This document shows positions 7,583 to 15,218 of a stretch of 21,552 nucleotides of DNA, piece after piece (position 1 is the first letter of the stretch; each line of letters begins with the position of its first letter). Source of the DNA: DATAEU01 sp046724395 (GTDB lineage: Bacteria; Actinomycetota; UBA4738; HRBIN12). The notes beneath the pieces were generated by a model, which worked only from the letters and a program-made list of their open reading frames with translations, searched no databases and was not told the DNA's origin. Made by a program: the position numbers and the translations under genes. The stretch spans positions 1-21,552 of the forward strand of contig JBKOWM010000115.1 of the NCBI GenBank assembly GCA_046724395.1. The letters are read 5' to 3'.

Positions 7583-7689
7583 TCGGTCGCGATCCCGAGG
7601 GCCCGTTGGTTCCGCGCCTCGTCCCGACGCAGCAGCGGGCCGACGAGGTCTAGGAACGACCGCGGATCCTCGGTCCTGCGGACCTCCAT
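7583..7689 (-). pseudogene. N-terminal fragment of a GNAT-type acetyltransferase
   Basis: From an ATG at 7689 the minus strand reads MEVRRTEDPRSFLDLVGPLL, then RRDEARNQRALGIA. This resembles the N-terminus of a GNAT subfamily that begins with ME(V)RRF.DP..FL...GP.L..DEARHN. Third codon positions are GC-rich, supporting former coding. After about 36 residues the frame runs antisense into the 3' end of the second FAD oxidoreductase, and the acetyl-CoA-binding part is absent. I read this as a truncated remnant. The family match is from memory of the pattern. Confidence 0.45.
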
Positions 7690-7702
7690 CGAACGACGAT
7701 AT

Positions 7703-9757
7703 CTACCCGTTCCACAGGATCGCGAGCTCGTCCGCCACGTCCGTCGCGCGCCCCGCGACGGCATCGCAAGGCGGCGAGTCATCTCCGTCCTGCGTCCACG
7801 TCGAGCGCCGGTCGAAGCGCTCGCGAGCCTGCCCGTCGAGAAACCGCGTGAGTTGCGCGTGCAGATGCCGGTCCTCCAGGCCGTGGTTCCTGCGGTGGTA
7901 GCGGAGGGGGAAGTAGACGTGCAGCGCGTTTCGCGCCCGCGTCAGCGCAACGTAGAACAGGCGGCGCTCCTCGTCGATGCTCTCCTCGTCGCCGGTCGCC
8001 ATGTCGCTCGGAATGTTTCCGTCGGCGGCGTGGATGATGTGCACGACGTCCCACTCGCCGCCCTTGGCCGAGTGGATCGTCGACAGGACGAGGTAGTCCT
8101 CGTCCAGGAGGGGCGCCCCGGCCAGGTCGGCCGTCGATGCGGGCGGGTCGATGGTGACCTCCGCGATGAACGCCGCGCGGGTCGCAAACCCGGCCGCCAC
8201 CTGCTCGAGCTGCTCCAGATCGCGAAGCCGCGGCTCCGCGTCGTCGTATCGACGGCGAAGCAGCGGCTCCAGGAACCGCCGCACGCGTTCGAGCTGCGGC
8301 GCGGGCGACGCCCCGTGACCCTCCGGCTCATCCTCGGCGCCGTCCACCCGCCCGAGCTCGCCGAGGAGCGCCACGAGGTCCTCGCGGGCCGGAATCGACG
8401 ACGTGGGGACACGCGCCTGCGACAGGGTGGCGATCGCGTCGGTTGACGTAGCGGCTGGGCCGAGGCTCGCGAGAACGCGCCGCGCGGTCGCCGGGCCCAC
8501 GCCGTCGAAGAGCTGGAGCACGCGGAACCAGCTCACCTCGTCCCGCGGGTTCTCGGCGATTCGCAGCACCGCGAGCGCGTCCTTGACGTGGGCCGTTTCG
8601 AGGAAGGTCAGGCCCCCGTACTTGACGAAGGGCACGTTCCTTCGGGCGAGCTCGACCTCGAGGAGGTCGCTGTGGTGACCGGCCCGGAACAGGACGGCCT
8701 GCTCACGGAGCGCCACGCCGCACTCGCGGTGCTCGAGAACGGCTCCGCAGACCGCGTTCGCCTGGTCGGCATCGTCGAGGCACGTGAGCAGGATCGGAAC
8801 GCCACCGTCCACGCGGTCCGTCCACAGAGTCTTGTCGTGGCGGCGCTTGGCCATGGCGATGACGGCGTTCGACGCATCGAGAATCGCCTTCGACGAACGG
8901 TAGTTGCGCTCCAGCCGGACGATCGTCGTGCCGTGAAAGCGGTCGGGAAACTCGAGGATGTTCCGCACAGTCGCGGCGCGGAAGGCGTAGATCGCCTGGG
9001 CATCGTCGCCGACCACCATGAGCCCGTCGCCGTCGGGCTTGAGTGCCGCGAGGATGTCGGCTTGGAGCGCGTTCGTGTCCTGGTACTCGTCCACCAGCAC
9101 GTGGTCGAAGCGCCCGGCGACGAGCGACCGGCTTGGCTCGGCGCGCAGCAAGGCGCGCCACCAAACGAGCAGGTCGTCGTAGTCGAGACACAGAGCCGCG
9201 CGCTTGCGGTCCGAATAGCCGTCGAACACCGCCGCGATCCCATCGACCTCGTTGCGGCACCACGGGAAGTCGCGCTCCAGGACGTCGCTCAGCGGTCGCT
9301 GCGCGTCGACGACCCGAGAGTAGATGTCGGCCAACGTCTCCTTGCGTGGAAACCGCCGCTCACCGCCCCCCAGGCCGAGCTCGCCGCGGACGAGATCCAT
9401 CAGGTCGGCGGTGTCGGAACGATCCATCACCGTGAAGTCCGGCGACAGCCCGATGGATCGGCCGTGCAGGCGCAGCAGGCGGTTGGCCACGGAGTGGAAG
9501 GTGCCGCCCCAGACGCGGTTGAGCGCCGCGCCGTCGCCAGAACGTCGCGCTCGGGACAGCATCTCGCGCGCCGCGCGTCGAGTGAAGGTGAGCAGCAGGA
9601 TCCGGCCGGGGGGGACGCCCCTTCCGACCAGCCTCGCCACGCGGGAGGCGAGCGTCGCCGTCTTGCCGGTGCCCGCGCCAGCGACGACGAGGAGCGGCCC
9701 GCCGACGTGCTCGGCGGCGGCTCGCTGGGCCTCGTTGAGGTCGTCTGGATCGAACAC
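7703..9757 (-). CDS. UvrD/PcrA-type superfamily I ATP-dependent DNA helicase
   Basis: This 684-residue protein is close to the usual UvrD/Rep/PcrA length. It has the Q-motif region LNEAQRAAA (7-15), Walker A AGAGTGKT (26-33), motif Ia LTFTRRAAREM (55-65), GTFHSVANRLLR (85-96), and the Walker B/motif II LVDEYQDTN (221-229). Motif III is VGDDAQAIYAFR (249-260). Near the C-terminus are STIHSAKGGEWD (motif V) and RRLFYVALTRAR (motif VI). It should be a 3'-5' translocase in DNA repair or replication restart. No nuclease domain is visible, so it is not an AddA/RecB type. The GTG start at 9757 has no clear ribosome site but a promoter lies just upstream (-10 TATAGT), which gives a very short leader. 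It follows the EEP gene by 78 bases. Confidence 0.92.
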   Translation of the reverse strand: MFDPDDLNEAQRAAAEHVGGPLLVVAGAGTGKTATLASRVARLVGRGVPPGRILLLTFTRRAAREMLSRARRSGDGAALNRVWGGTFHSVANRLLRLHGRSIGLSPDFTVMDRSDTADLMDLVRGELGLGGGERRFPRKETLADIYSRVVDAQRPLSDVLERDFPWCRNEVDGIAAVFDGYSDRKRAALCLDYDDLLVWWRALLRAEPSRSLVAGRFDHVLVDEYQDTNALQADILAALKPDGDGLMVVGDDAQAIYAFRAATVRNILEFPDRFHGTTIVRLERNYRSSKAILDASNAVIAMAKRRHDKTLWTDRVDGGVPILLTCLDDADQANAVCGAVLEHRECGVALREQAVLFRAGHHSDLLEVELARRNVPFVKYGGLTFLETAHVKDALAVLRIAENPRDEVSWFRVLQLFDGVGPATARRVLASLGPAATSTDAIATLSQARVPTSSIPAREDLVALLGELGRVDGAEDEPEGHGASPAPQLERVRRFLEPLLRRRYDDAEPRLRDLEQLEQVAAGFATRAAFIAEVTIDPPASTADLAGAPLLDEDYLVLSTIHSAKGGEWDVVHIIHAADGNIPSDMATGDEESIDEERRLFYVALTRARNALHVYFPLRYHRRNHGLEDRHLHAQLTRFLDGQARERFDRRSTWTQDGDDSPPCDAVAGRATDVADELAILWNG

Positions 9758-9768
9758 GTGTTCGGTGG

Positions 9769-9797
9769 ACTATAGGTGCGGAATCACGGCCGAGCAA
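9769..9797 (-). promoter_or_regulatory. Putative promoter of the helicase gene (TTGCTC-N17-TATAGT)
   Basis: On the minus strand, the -35-like TTGCTC (9792-9797) and the -10 TATAGT (9769-9774) are spaced by 17 bases. Transcription would begin about five bases before the GTG at 9757, so the mRNA is almost leaderless. This is the best -35/-10 pair in the window. Confidence 0.5.
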
Positions 9798-9835
9798 GCG
9801 CCGGACTTCGACGTCCTCGCAGCCTTAGCGCAGCC

Positions 9836-10786
9836 TCAGGCGCATCGCCCGAGGACGACGTCGAGCCCACGGTGGTCGGACCCGGGCACCTCGAGGGTCG
9901 CGGCGCCGGTCGCGCACAATACCGGCGAGACGAACACGTGGTCGATCCTGAGCTGCAGGAGTCGCCAGAGAGCCTGCTGGTACGTGCTTCCCGCGAACGA
10001 CGACCGCATCGCATCTCGGAGCGGCCCCTCGAGCACCCGATAGGAGCTCGACCGGTCGGTCATGTTGAAATCGCCGGCCAGCACGACGGGGGAGGGCTCG
10101 GTCCTGGCGGCATCCAGCAGGGTCTCGACGAGGACGGCCTGCTGAGCGAACGAAACCTCGTGGATCGGGTTCGGAAGATGGACGGCGTACAGGACGAACG
10201 GTGCGCCGGGCCGGTCGACGTCGACGCGCACGGCGTGGCCAGGCGGGACGCCGGGAATCTCGGTCGGTTGCGTGAGCGGCCAGCGAGCGAAGACGCTCAG
10301 TTGTGCGCGCTGCACGTATCGGAACCTGCCGAGGTCCCGACGAAGGGCCGAGACCAGCTCGTCGGAGGTCTCGACGGCGACGAGGACGTCGGGGCGCGCG
10401 GCCGCGAGCGCGCGCGCGGCGGTGTCGGGCTCGGCGTTGCTCTCGTACGTGTTCGCGGCGACGAGACGCAACGGGTCGAGTGGCTCCGTCGAGGATTGCG
10501 GGAGCCGGGGCCCGACGACGATCGCGACCGTGAAGGCGACGAGCGACAGTCCCACGAGCGCGAGACGTGTCCAGCCCGGACGCGCGGCGGCCGCGAACGC
10601 GGCGAGCGCGAGGACCGCCGTCGCGAGCGGCAGCCCGATGGCGACGGCATCCATCAGCGGGTCGAGATCCCGCACGGCGAACCATGCCCACGGCAGCGCA
10701 ACGAGGAGCGCCGTGAGGACCCAGCCGAGCCACCGCGTGCGCGAGCGACCGCCTCGCCGGTCCGTCCGCTCCTGTGTCGCGATCAC
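9836..10786 (-). CDS. Membrane-anchored endonuclease/exonuclease/phosphatase (EEP) family protein
   Basis: Three predicted membrane helices fill roughly the first 95 residues. A compact EEP domain follows with the family marks RLVAANTYESN (first strand Asn), VLVAVETSDEL (metal-binding Glu), VVLAGDFNMTD (the GDFN motif), IDHVFVS and the closing GSDHRGL (Asp-His). This fold covers phosphodiesterases, nucleases and phosphatases, and the substrate is not evident. Similar membrane-bound EEP proteins are common in actinobacteria. I chose the GTG at 10786 because GGGAAGG lies nine bases upstream; the in-frame GTG at 10795 would sit directly against that ribosome site. The gene is divergent from DUF2277, with 32 bases between them. 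Confidence 0.85.
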   Translation of the reverse strand: MIATQERTDRRGGRSRTRWLGWVLTALLVALPWAWFAVRDLDPLMDAVAIGLPLATAVLALAAFAAAARPGWTRLALVGLSLVAFTVAIVVGPRLPQSSTEPLDPLRLVAANTYESNAEPDTAARALAAARPDVLVAVETSDELVSALRRDLGRFRYVQRAQLSVFARWPLTQPTEIPGVPPGHAVRVDVDRPGAPFVLYAVHLPNPIHEVSFAQQAVLVETLLDAARTEPSPVVLAGDFNMTDRSSSYRVLEGPLRDAMRSSFAGSTYQQALWRLLQLRIDHVFVSPVLCATGAATLEVPGSDHRGLDVVLGRCA

Positions 10787-10803
10787 GCGCGTCACCCTTC
10801 CCG

Positions 10804-10809
10804 TACCAT
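10804..10809 (+). promoter_or_regulatory. Putative -10 (TACCAT) for the DUF2277 gene
   Basis: TACCAT ends nine bases before the ATG at 10819. No ribosome site is visible between them, which suggests a transcript starting only two or three bases before the start codon. The hexamer is the same as that before the adenosine deaminase gene. Confidence 0.35.
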
Positions 10810-10818
10810 GCCGGCACC

Positions 10819-11019
10819 ATGTGTCGAAGCATCAAGCAGCTCCGCCGTCCCGAGCCGGCCGACGAGAACGAGATCCGCGAGGCCGCGCTCCAGTTCGTCC
10901 GGAAGGTCAGCGGGTACCGGGCGCCGTCGAAGCGTAACGCGGAGGCGTTCGATCTGGCGGTCGACGAGGTGGCCGACTCGACCCGCCGCCTTCTGGGGGC
11001 AGTCTCGCGCGACCGCTGA
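10819..11019 (+). CDS. DUF2277 family small protein
   Basis: The 66-residue protein begins MCRSIKQLRRPEPADENEIR and contains QFVRKVSGYRAPSKRNAEAF, the hallmark block of DUF2277. Its length is typical for the family, and no biochemical role is known to me. The frame extends upstream into the EEP gene start region, but the ATG at 10819 matches the conserved MCR.IK N-terminus. It is a short single-domain cytoplasmic protein with no membrane segment. It is followed by a hairpin and then a PLP decarboxylase that has its own -10, so it is probably its own transcription unit. Confidence 0.9.
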   Translation: MCRSIKQLRRPEPADENEIREAALQFVRKVSGYRAPSKRNAEAFDLAVDEVADSTRRLLGAVSRDR

Positions 11020-11046
11020 GGCGCCGGCCTCCGTCCGGCGAGCCTC
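11018..11046 (+). terminator. Hairpin between DUF2277 and the decarboxylase
   Basis: CGCCGG (11022-11027) pairs perfectly with CCGGCG (11035-11040) over a seven-base loop. GAGG (11018-11021) pairs with CCTC (11043-11046) after a two-base bulge. There is no T-run, so it is a GC-type terminator candidate at best. It overlaps the DUF2277 stop codon and ends just before the next -10. Confidence 0.3.
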
Positions 11047-11049
11047 GTC

Positions 11050-11061
11050 TAGCATCTGCGC
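11050..11061 (+). promoter_or_regulatory. Putative leaderless promoter -10 (TAGCAT) of the PLP decarboxylase
   Basis: TAGCAT (11050-11055) is followed by exactly six bases and the ATG at 11062, with no ribosome site between. No -35 consensus is visible upstream. Confidence 0.45.
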
Positions 11062-12450
11062 ATGATCCCGTTGGATCCGTCCCCCGAGCAGATGCGGGAG
11101 CTCGGCGAGGCGGCGCTCGCGTACGCCATCGACTTCCTCGAGCGCCGGCCCGATGCGCCGGCGAGCGACCTCGTGGACGCCGCCGAGACGGCTCGCCGGT
11201 ACCGCGAGTCCCCACCGGAGGAGGGCGGTGAGTTCAAGGAGCTTCTCGACCTCGTCGAGGTGGCCGCCTTGAAGGCCACGGACAACTCGGGGCCGGGGTT
11301 CCTCGCGTACATTCCGGGCGGCGGTCTCTTCGCCGCGTCGCTTGCCGATCTGCTCTCGACGACGACGGACCGGTTCGTGAACATGGCCATGACGGCGCCG
11401 GTCGCGGCACAGGTCGAGGCGAACGTCATCCAGTGGCTCTGCGACCTCTTCGGCTTCCCCCCGGGGTCGCGCGGCGTCCTGACGTCGGGCGGCTCGATGG
11501 CCAACCTGTCGGCGGTCGTCGCGGCGCGCACTGCGAAGCTCGGCGAGGACATCGCACGGGGCACCGCGTACGTCTCGGAGCAGGCGCACCTGTCCGTGAA
11601 GAAGGCTGCGATGATCGCGGGGATCCCGGTCGCGAACGTGCGGTCGGTGCCCGTCACCTCGCGCCTGCGCCTCGACCCCGACGCTCTACGCCAGGCGATC
11701 GCGGGCGACCGAGCGGTCGGGTTCGTCCCGTTTCTCGCTGTCGCGTCGGCCGGGACAACCAACACCGGGGTCGTCGACCCGATCGACGACGTCGCCGACG
11801 TCGTCGCGCGTGCGGGGCTGTGGCTCCATGTCGACGCGGCGTACGGCGGGTTCTTCCGCCTGACCGAGCGAGGGCGGGAGCTGCTTTCGGGGATCGAGCG
11901 GGCCGACTCGGTCACGCTGGACCCGCACAAGGGCTTGTTCCTGCCGTACGGAACCGGCTCGCTCATCGTCCGCGATGGCGCGGCGCTTCGCCGTGCCCAT
12001 CGCCTCGGTGCCGCGTACCTTCAGGACATCCCCGACGACGATGAGATCCCGAATTTCTCCGACTACTCGCCCGAGCTGTCTCGCGACTTCCGTGGCCTCC
12101 GTGTCTGGTTCCCGCTGAAGCTGCATGGGGTCGCCGCATTCCGGGCGGCCCTCGACGAGAAGCTCGACCTGGCGCGGATCCTGGAGGCCGGGCTCCGTGG
12201 CATCCCGGAGCTGGAGCTGCCGTGGGACGTCGATCTCACGGTCGTTCCGTTCCGTCTTCGCGACGGCGATGACGACGACAATCGGAGGCTCCTCGACGAG
12301 ATCAACGCCTCGAGGCGCGTGGTGCTTTCAAGCACGATGATCGACGGACGCTTCGTCATCCGGGCGTGCATCCTGTCGCACCGCACGCACCGCGATCGCA
12401 TCGACGAGTGCATCGAGATCGCGCGCCGCGCCGTCGCTCGCGTGAGGTGA
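11062..12450 (+). CDS. PLP-dependent group II decarboxylase (aromatic-L-amino-acid decarboxylase family)
   Basis: The 462-residue enzyme belongs to fold type I. The PLP lysine is Lys290 in LDPHKGLFLPYG, the ring-binding aspartate is in HVDAAYGG (256-263), the stacking His175 is in SEQAHLS, and the phosphate site is TSGGSMAN (141-148). Family members remove the carboxyl group of aromatic or acidic amino acids, and some act as aldehyde synthases. The residue after the lysine is Gly rather than the Trp seen in the second decarboxylase in this window, so the two are different subfamilies. The start ATG has TAGCAT six bases upstream and no ribosome site. The Fpg-family gene follows after four bases and is probably co-transcribed. 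The substrate cannot be assigned. Confidence 0.88.
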   Translation: MIPLDPSPEQMRELGEAALAYAIDFLERRPDAPASDLVDAAETARRYRESPPEEGGEFKELLDLVEVAALKATDNSGPGFLAYIPGGGLFAASLADLLSTTTDRFVNMAMTAPVAAQVEANVIQWLCDLFGFPPGSRGVLTSGGSMANLSAVVAARTAKLGEDIARGTAYVSEQAHLSVKKAAMIAGIPVANVRSVPVTSRLRLDPDALRQAIAGDRAVGFVPFLAVASAGTTNTGVVDPIDDVADVVARAGLWLHVDAAYGGFFRLTERGRELLSGIERADSVTLDPHKGLFLPYGTGSLIVRDGAALRRAHRLGAAYLQDIPDDDEIPNFSDYSPELSRDFRGLRVWFPLKLHGVAAFRAALDEKLDLARILEAGLRGIPELELPWDVDLTVVPFRLRDGDDDDNRRLLDEINASRRVVLSSTMIDGRFVIRACILSHRTHRDRIDECIEIARRAVARVR

Positions 12451-12454
12451 GCTG

Positions 12455-13288
12455 GTGCCCGAGCTTCCCGAGGTGCAGGCGCTGGCCGAGCGACTCGACC
12501 AGGCGATCGGGGGATCCGCGTTCGCCGGTGCCGACCCGCTGCAGTTCTCGTCGCTCAAGACGGTGACGCCGCGCGCGGCAGATCTGGTCGGTCGCTCCGT
12601 GGAGCGGGTGGGCCGGCGGGGCAAGTTCGTGGTGTTCGACTTGGGCGGACCCACCATCCTCGTTCATCTGTCCCAGGGAGGACGCATCGATGTCGAAATG
12701 CCGCCGAAGACGACGAAGCCGCGCGGCGCTGTCGTTCGGCTTCGGTTCGAGGACCGGTCTTCGGTGCTGGTCAAGGAGTTCGGCCGCGAGCGAAAGGCGG
12801 GCTGGTGGATCCTCGCCGACGCAGACGATGGCCCCCTCGCGAAGCTCGGCCCGGAGCCCGACTCGGAGGCCTTCGCAGCGCTCGTCCTCCAAGGCGATGA
12901 CACGCGGCGGGTTCACACGATCCTGCGCGACCAGCGAACCGTGGCCGGGATCGGACGTGGATACGCAGACGACATCCTGCACCGCGCGAAGCTCTCGCCC
13001 TATGCGTCGCTCGACAAGCTGTCGCGCCAAGAGCGGGAGCGCCTGCTCGAGGCCGTTCGAACGGTCCTTTCCGACGCGCTCGCCGTCGAGCGCCGCCGAA
13101 CGGACGGTCTCCCCACGAAGATCGGGGACCACTTCACCGTCCACGGGCGATACGGATCTCGGTGCCCCGTGTGTGGGGACGACCTCCGGCGCGTCTCGTA
13201 CGAGTCGCACGAGGTGACGTACTGCCCGACGTGTCAGACCGACGGCCGTCGATTGCACGACAGACGACTGGATCGCCTCGTCCGCTGA
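12455..13288 (+). CDS. Fpg/Nei family DNA glycosylase with divergent intercalation loop
   Basis: This 277-residue base-excision repair enzyme begins MPELPEV, with catalytic Pro2 and Glu3. Lys57 in RRGKFVVF is the conserved beta-strand lysine, the helix-two-turn-helix is AGIGRGYADDILHRA (164-178), and the zinc finger uses Cys237, Cys240, Cys257 and Cys260. Two positions differ from classical Fpg. The usual HL.MTGR loop is HLSQGGR, so the intercalating Met is Gln74, and the Asn of AGIGN is Arg168. It also extends 16 residues past the last cysteine. These features match an actinobacterial Fpg-like subfamily whose lesion range is less clear than that of MutM. The GTG start four bases after the decarboxylase stop has GAGG upstream and suggests co-transcription. 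Confidence 0.88.
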   Translation: MPELPEVQALAERLDQAIGGSAFAGADPLQFSSLKTVTPRAADLVGRSVERVGRRGKFVVFDLGGPTILVHLSQGGRIDVEMPPKTTKPRGAVVRLRFEDRSSVLVKEFGRERKAGWWILADADDGPLAKLGPEPDSEAFAALVLQGDDTRRVHTILRDQRTVAGIGRGYADDILHRAKLSPYASLDKLSRQERERLLEAVRTVLSDALAVERRRTDGLPTKIGDHFTVHGRYGSRCPVCGDDLRRVSYESHEVTYCPTCQTDGRRLHDRRLDRLVR

Positions 13289-13289
13289 C

Positions 13290-13442
13290 ATAGGAGTCGA
13301 GGTCGTCGTCTCGCAGACCGTCAAGGATCTCGTGGCCGGCTCGGGCTTCACATTCGACGAACGGGGTGAGCACGAGTTGAGGGGTCTACCCGATCGCTGG
13401 CGGCTATACCGGGTTGCGATGCCCGACTCCGTCAATGAATGA
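13290..13442 (+). pseudogene. C-terminal remnant of a class III adenylate/guanylate cyclase domain
   Basis: In the frame +1 to the glycosylase, the DNA reads VEVVVSQTVKDLVAGSG, then FTFDERGEHELRGLPDRW and RLYRVA, and ends at TGA 13440-13442. This is the conserved end of actinobacterial class III cyclase domains (VLVS.TV.DLVAGSG, then RGEHELKG.P..W.LY.V). Only about 45 residues remain. They start immediately after the stop of the glycosylase gene, and the catalytic Asp residues and dimer-substrate positions are missing, so it cannot be active. No start codon or ribosome site serves it. Confidence 0.65.
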
Positions 13443-13529
13443 GAAGCGTCCGGTCGTGCCGCGAAAACGGCGGCAGGTCCCTCCCGATCGAGTTCTCTCG
13501 CTGACCCGGTAGATCGGCGTCGATGCCGA

Positions 13530-13541
13530 TACCATCGCGCG
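13530..13541 (+). promoter_or_regulatory. Putative leaderless promoter -10 (TACCAT) of the deaminase gene
   Basis: TACCAT (13530-13535) lies exactly six bases before the GTG at 13542. The 99-base gap after the cyclase remnant also holds a weak hairpin (TGCCG 13457-13461 with CGGCA 13471-13475). Confidence 0.45.
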
Positions 13542-14552
13542 GTGCGCGACCTCGTGGCGCTCCCAAAGGTGCATCTCCATGTACACCTCGAGGGCTCCAT
13601 GCGGCCGACGACGGTCGTCGAGCTCGCGCGTGGCTACGGCATCGAGCTGCCCGAAGGGCTCCGCGACGGCCGATACGAGTTTCGCGACTTCCCGCACTTC
13701 ATCGCCGAATGGGTCGCCGGCCTTCGGAGCCTGAGGCGCCCGGAGGACGTCCGCCGCGTCGCGTACGAGTTCTGCGAGGACCAGGCGGCCGACGGCGTCC
13801 GGTACGCCGAGGTCTCGTTCTCGCTTCCGGAACATTCCGTTCGGACCGGCGACTGGGACGGGCCGATTCTGGCCGCGCTCGAGGGCTTTCAGTTGGGCCG
13901 GCGCGACTTTGGGATCGAATGCCGGCCGTACGTCGACCTCGTGCGCGGCGTGGGCATGGAGCTATCTCGCATGGCGATGGAGTCGGCCGTGCGACATCGA
14001 GACGACGGCGTCCTTGCGATCGGCCTCGGCGGCGACGAGCGGCACCTCGCGGCTGACTACGCGCATCTGTTCCGACACGCGACCGAGCGCGGGCTGCGAT
14101 CGCTCCCGCATGCCGGCGAGACGTCGGGACCAGCCTCGATCCGGTCCGCCCTCGACGACCTTCGCGCCGATCGGGTCGGCCACGGAATCCGGTGTCTCGA
14201 GGACGACGACCTCGTCGCTCGTCTGCGGGACGATCGCGTTCCGCTCGACGTCAGCCCGACGTCGAACGTCATGACGCACGTCGTGAGCGGCGTCGAGGAC
14301 CATCCCCTTGCTCGCCTTCTCGACGCCAAGCTGGTCGTCACGCTGAACGCCGACGACCCGAGCATGTTCCACGCACCGCTCTCACACGAGTACGGCATCG
14401 CGCGGGACGTGTTCGGCCTCGAGGACGAGGCGCTCGCCGAGCTGGCGCGCAATGGAATAGAGGCGTCGTTCGCGACCCCCGAGACGAAGCTGAGCCTGCT
14501 GGAGGAACTCGACGCCTGGCTCAGCAACGACTCTGCCCCCGCTTGGCAGTAG
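13542..14552 (+). CDS. add: Adenosine deaminase family amidohydrolase
   Basis: The 336-residue metal-dependent hydrolase has all the core marks of the adenosine/AMP deaminase family: the N-terminal zinc pair His13 and His15 in HLHVHLEGS, LPHAGET (188-194, zinc His190 and catalytic Glu193), VGHGIR (212-217, His214), SPTSNV (238-243) and NADDP with zinc Asp271 and Asp272. It should deaminate a purine or purine nucleoside. The motif HLEGS, rather than the HLDG of E. coli enzymes, is also found in adenine deaminases and related enzymes, so adenosine is likely but not certain. The GTG start is preceded by TACCAT at six bases and by no ribosome site. It stands alone and converges with the GNAT gene. 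Confidence 0.9.
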   Translation: MRDLVALPKVHLHVHLEGSMRPTTVVELARGYGIELPEGLRDGRYEFRDFPHFIAEWVAGLRSLRRPEDVRRVAYEFCEDQAADGVRYAEVSFSLPEHSVRTGDWDGPILAALEGFQLGRRDFGIECRPYVDLVRGVGMELSRMAMESAVRHRDDGVLAIGLGGDERHLAADYAHLFRHATERGLRSLPHAGETSGPASIRSALDDLRADRVGHGIRCLEDDDLVARLRDDRVPLDVSPTSNVMTHVVSGVEDHPLARLLDAKLVVTLNADDPSMFHAPLSHEYGIARDVFGLEDEALAELARNGIEASFATPETKLSLLEELDAWLSNDSAPAWQ

Positions 14553-14590
14553 ATGCTCCACTGATCGGCGATAGGCCAGCGCTTCCTCGT

Positions 14591-15172
14591 CTACGTCGCG
14601 AAGCGGCCGTGGATGTGCATGTCGTGCCATCCGTCCTCGTGGAGGAGGGAACTTCGTGCCGTGCCCTCGTACTCGAACCGAGCGCCGAGAGCCACCATGC
14701 ACGACGGCTCGTTGAGGACGGAGTGTCGGATTTCCAGCCGGTGGAGTCCGAGCTCGTCGAGCGCCCACTCGGCGGCGAGCGCGACGCCCTCCGTCGCGAA
14801 TCCCCGTCTGCGAAACCCTTCCCTGACCCAGTAGCTGATCTCCGCGAATCCGAACATCAGATCAACTTGCCTGAGACCTACCTGACCAACCGCGAGACGC
14901 GATTGATCCCCGAAGATCGCCCAGCTCGCGGCCGTCTCGTGGTTCCACGCCGTTTCCCAGTCGGCGATCCAGGCTCGTGCCTCGGCCTCGTCGAGTCGTC
15001 GCATGTGCCATTGCTGGATCTGCGCCTCGTCGAACGCGCCCACGACGGCGTCCACGTCGGTCTCAACCCAGCCGCGCAGCGAGGCGGCGCTTCCAAACAG
15101 CATCGGTTGTTCGCGCGCTGCCATCCGGCCGGCGGGAACCACGGGCGGCACGAGACGCGGCATCGGGCTCAT
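14591..15172 (-). CDS. GNAT family N-acetyltransferase (RimJ/RimL type)
   Basis: The 193-residue single-domain acetyltransferase has the RimJ/RimL-like arrangement: an N-terminal strand-helix (SLRGWVETDVDAVVGAFD), the beta4 strand AEISYWVREGFRRRG, the acetyl-CoA pyrophosphate loop RRRGFA (121-126), and the late motif NEPS with Asn154 and Ser157. Targets of such enzymes range from protein N-termini to small molecules and antibiotics; nothing here narrows the choice. The start at ATG 15172 is uncertain, since Met4, Met17 and Met24 are alternatives and none has a good ribosome site. It lies 46 bases after the class III aminotransferase on the same strand and may be co-transcribed. Confidence 0.85.
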   Translation of the reverse strand: MSPMPRLVPPVVPAGRMAAREQPMLFGSAASLRGWVETDVDAVVGAFDEAQIQQWHMRRLDEAEARAWIADWETAWNHETAASWAIFGDQSRLAVGQVGLRQVDLMFGFAEISYWVREGFRRRGFATEGVALAAEWALDELGLHRLEIRHSVLNEPSCMVALGARFEYEGTARSSLLHEDGWHDMHIHGRFAT

Positions 15173-15218
15173 GATGCCATGCCCCCCGCGCGGACTCGCC
15201 GAGGCTCCCCCCCGCGCG

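Noticed and set aside
7672..7684. GGTCC-tgc-GGACC inverted repeat in the convergent gap, considered as a terminator
   Set aside because: The stem is only five pairs, it has no T-run, and it falls inside the GNAT remnant's former coding sequence.
8588..9775. Long plus-strand open frame of about 395 codons
   Set aside because: It is antisense to the helicase, in which all superfamily I motifs are present.
9776..11065. Long plus-strand open frame of about 430 codons
   Set aside because: It runs antisense to the EEP protein, which has GDFN and SDH motifs, and crosses DUF2277 in another frame. It is a GC-rich shadow.
12356..13600. Long minus-strand open frame of about 414 codons
   Set aside because: It is antisense to the end of the decarboxylase, the glycosylase, the cyclase remnant and the deaminase start, all with recognisable protein sequence.
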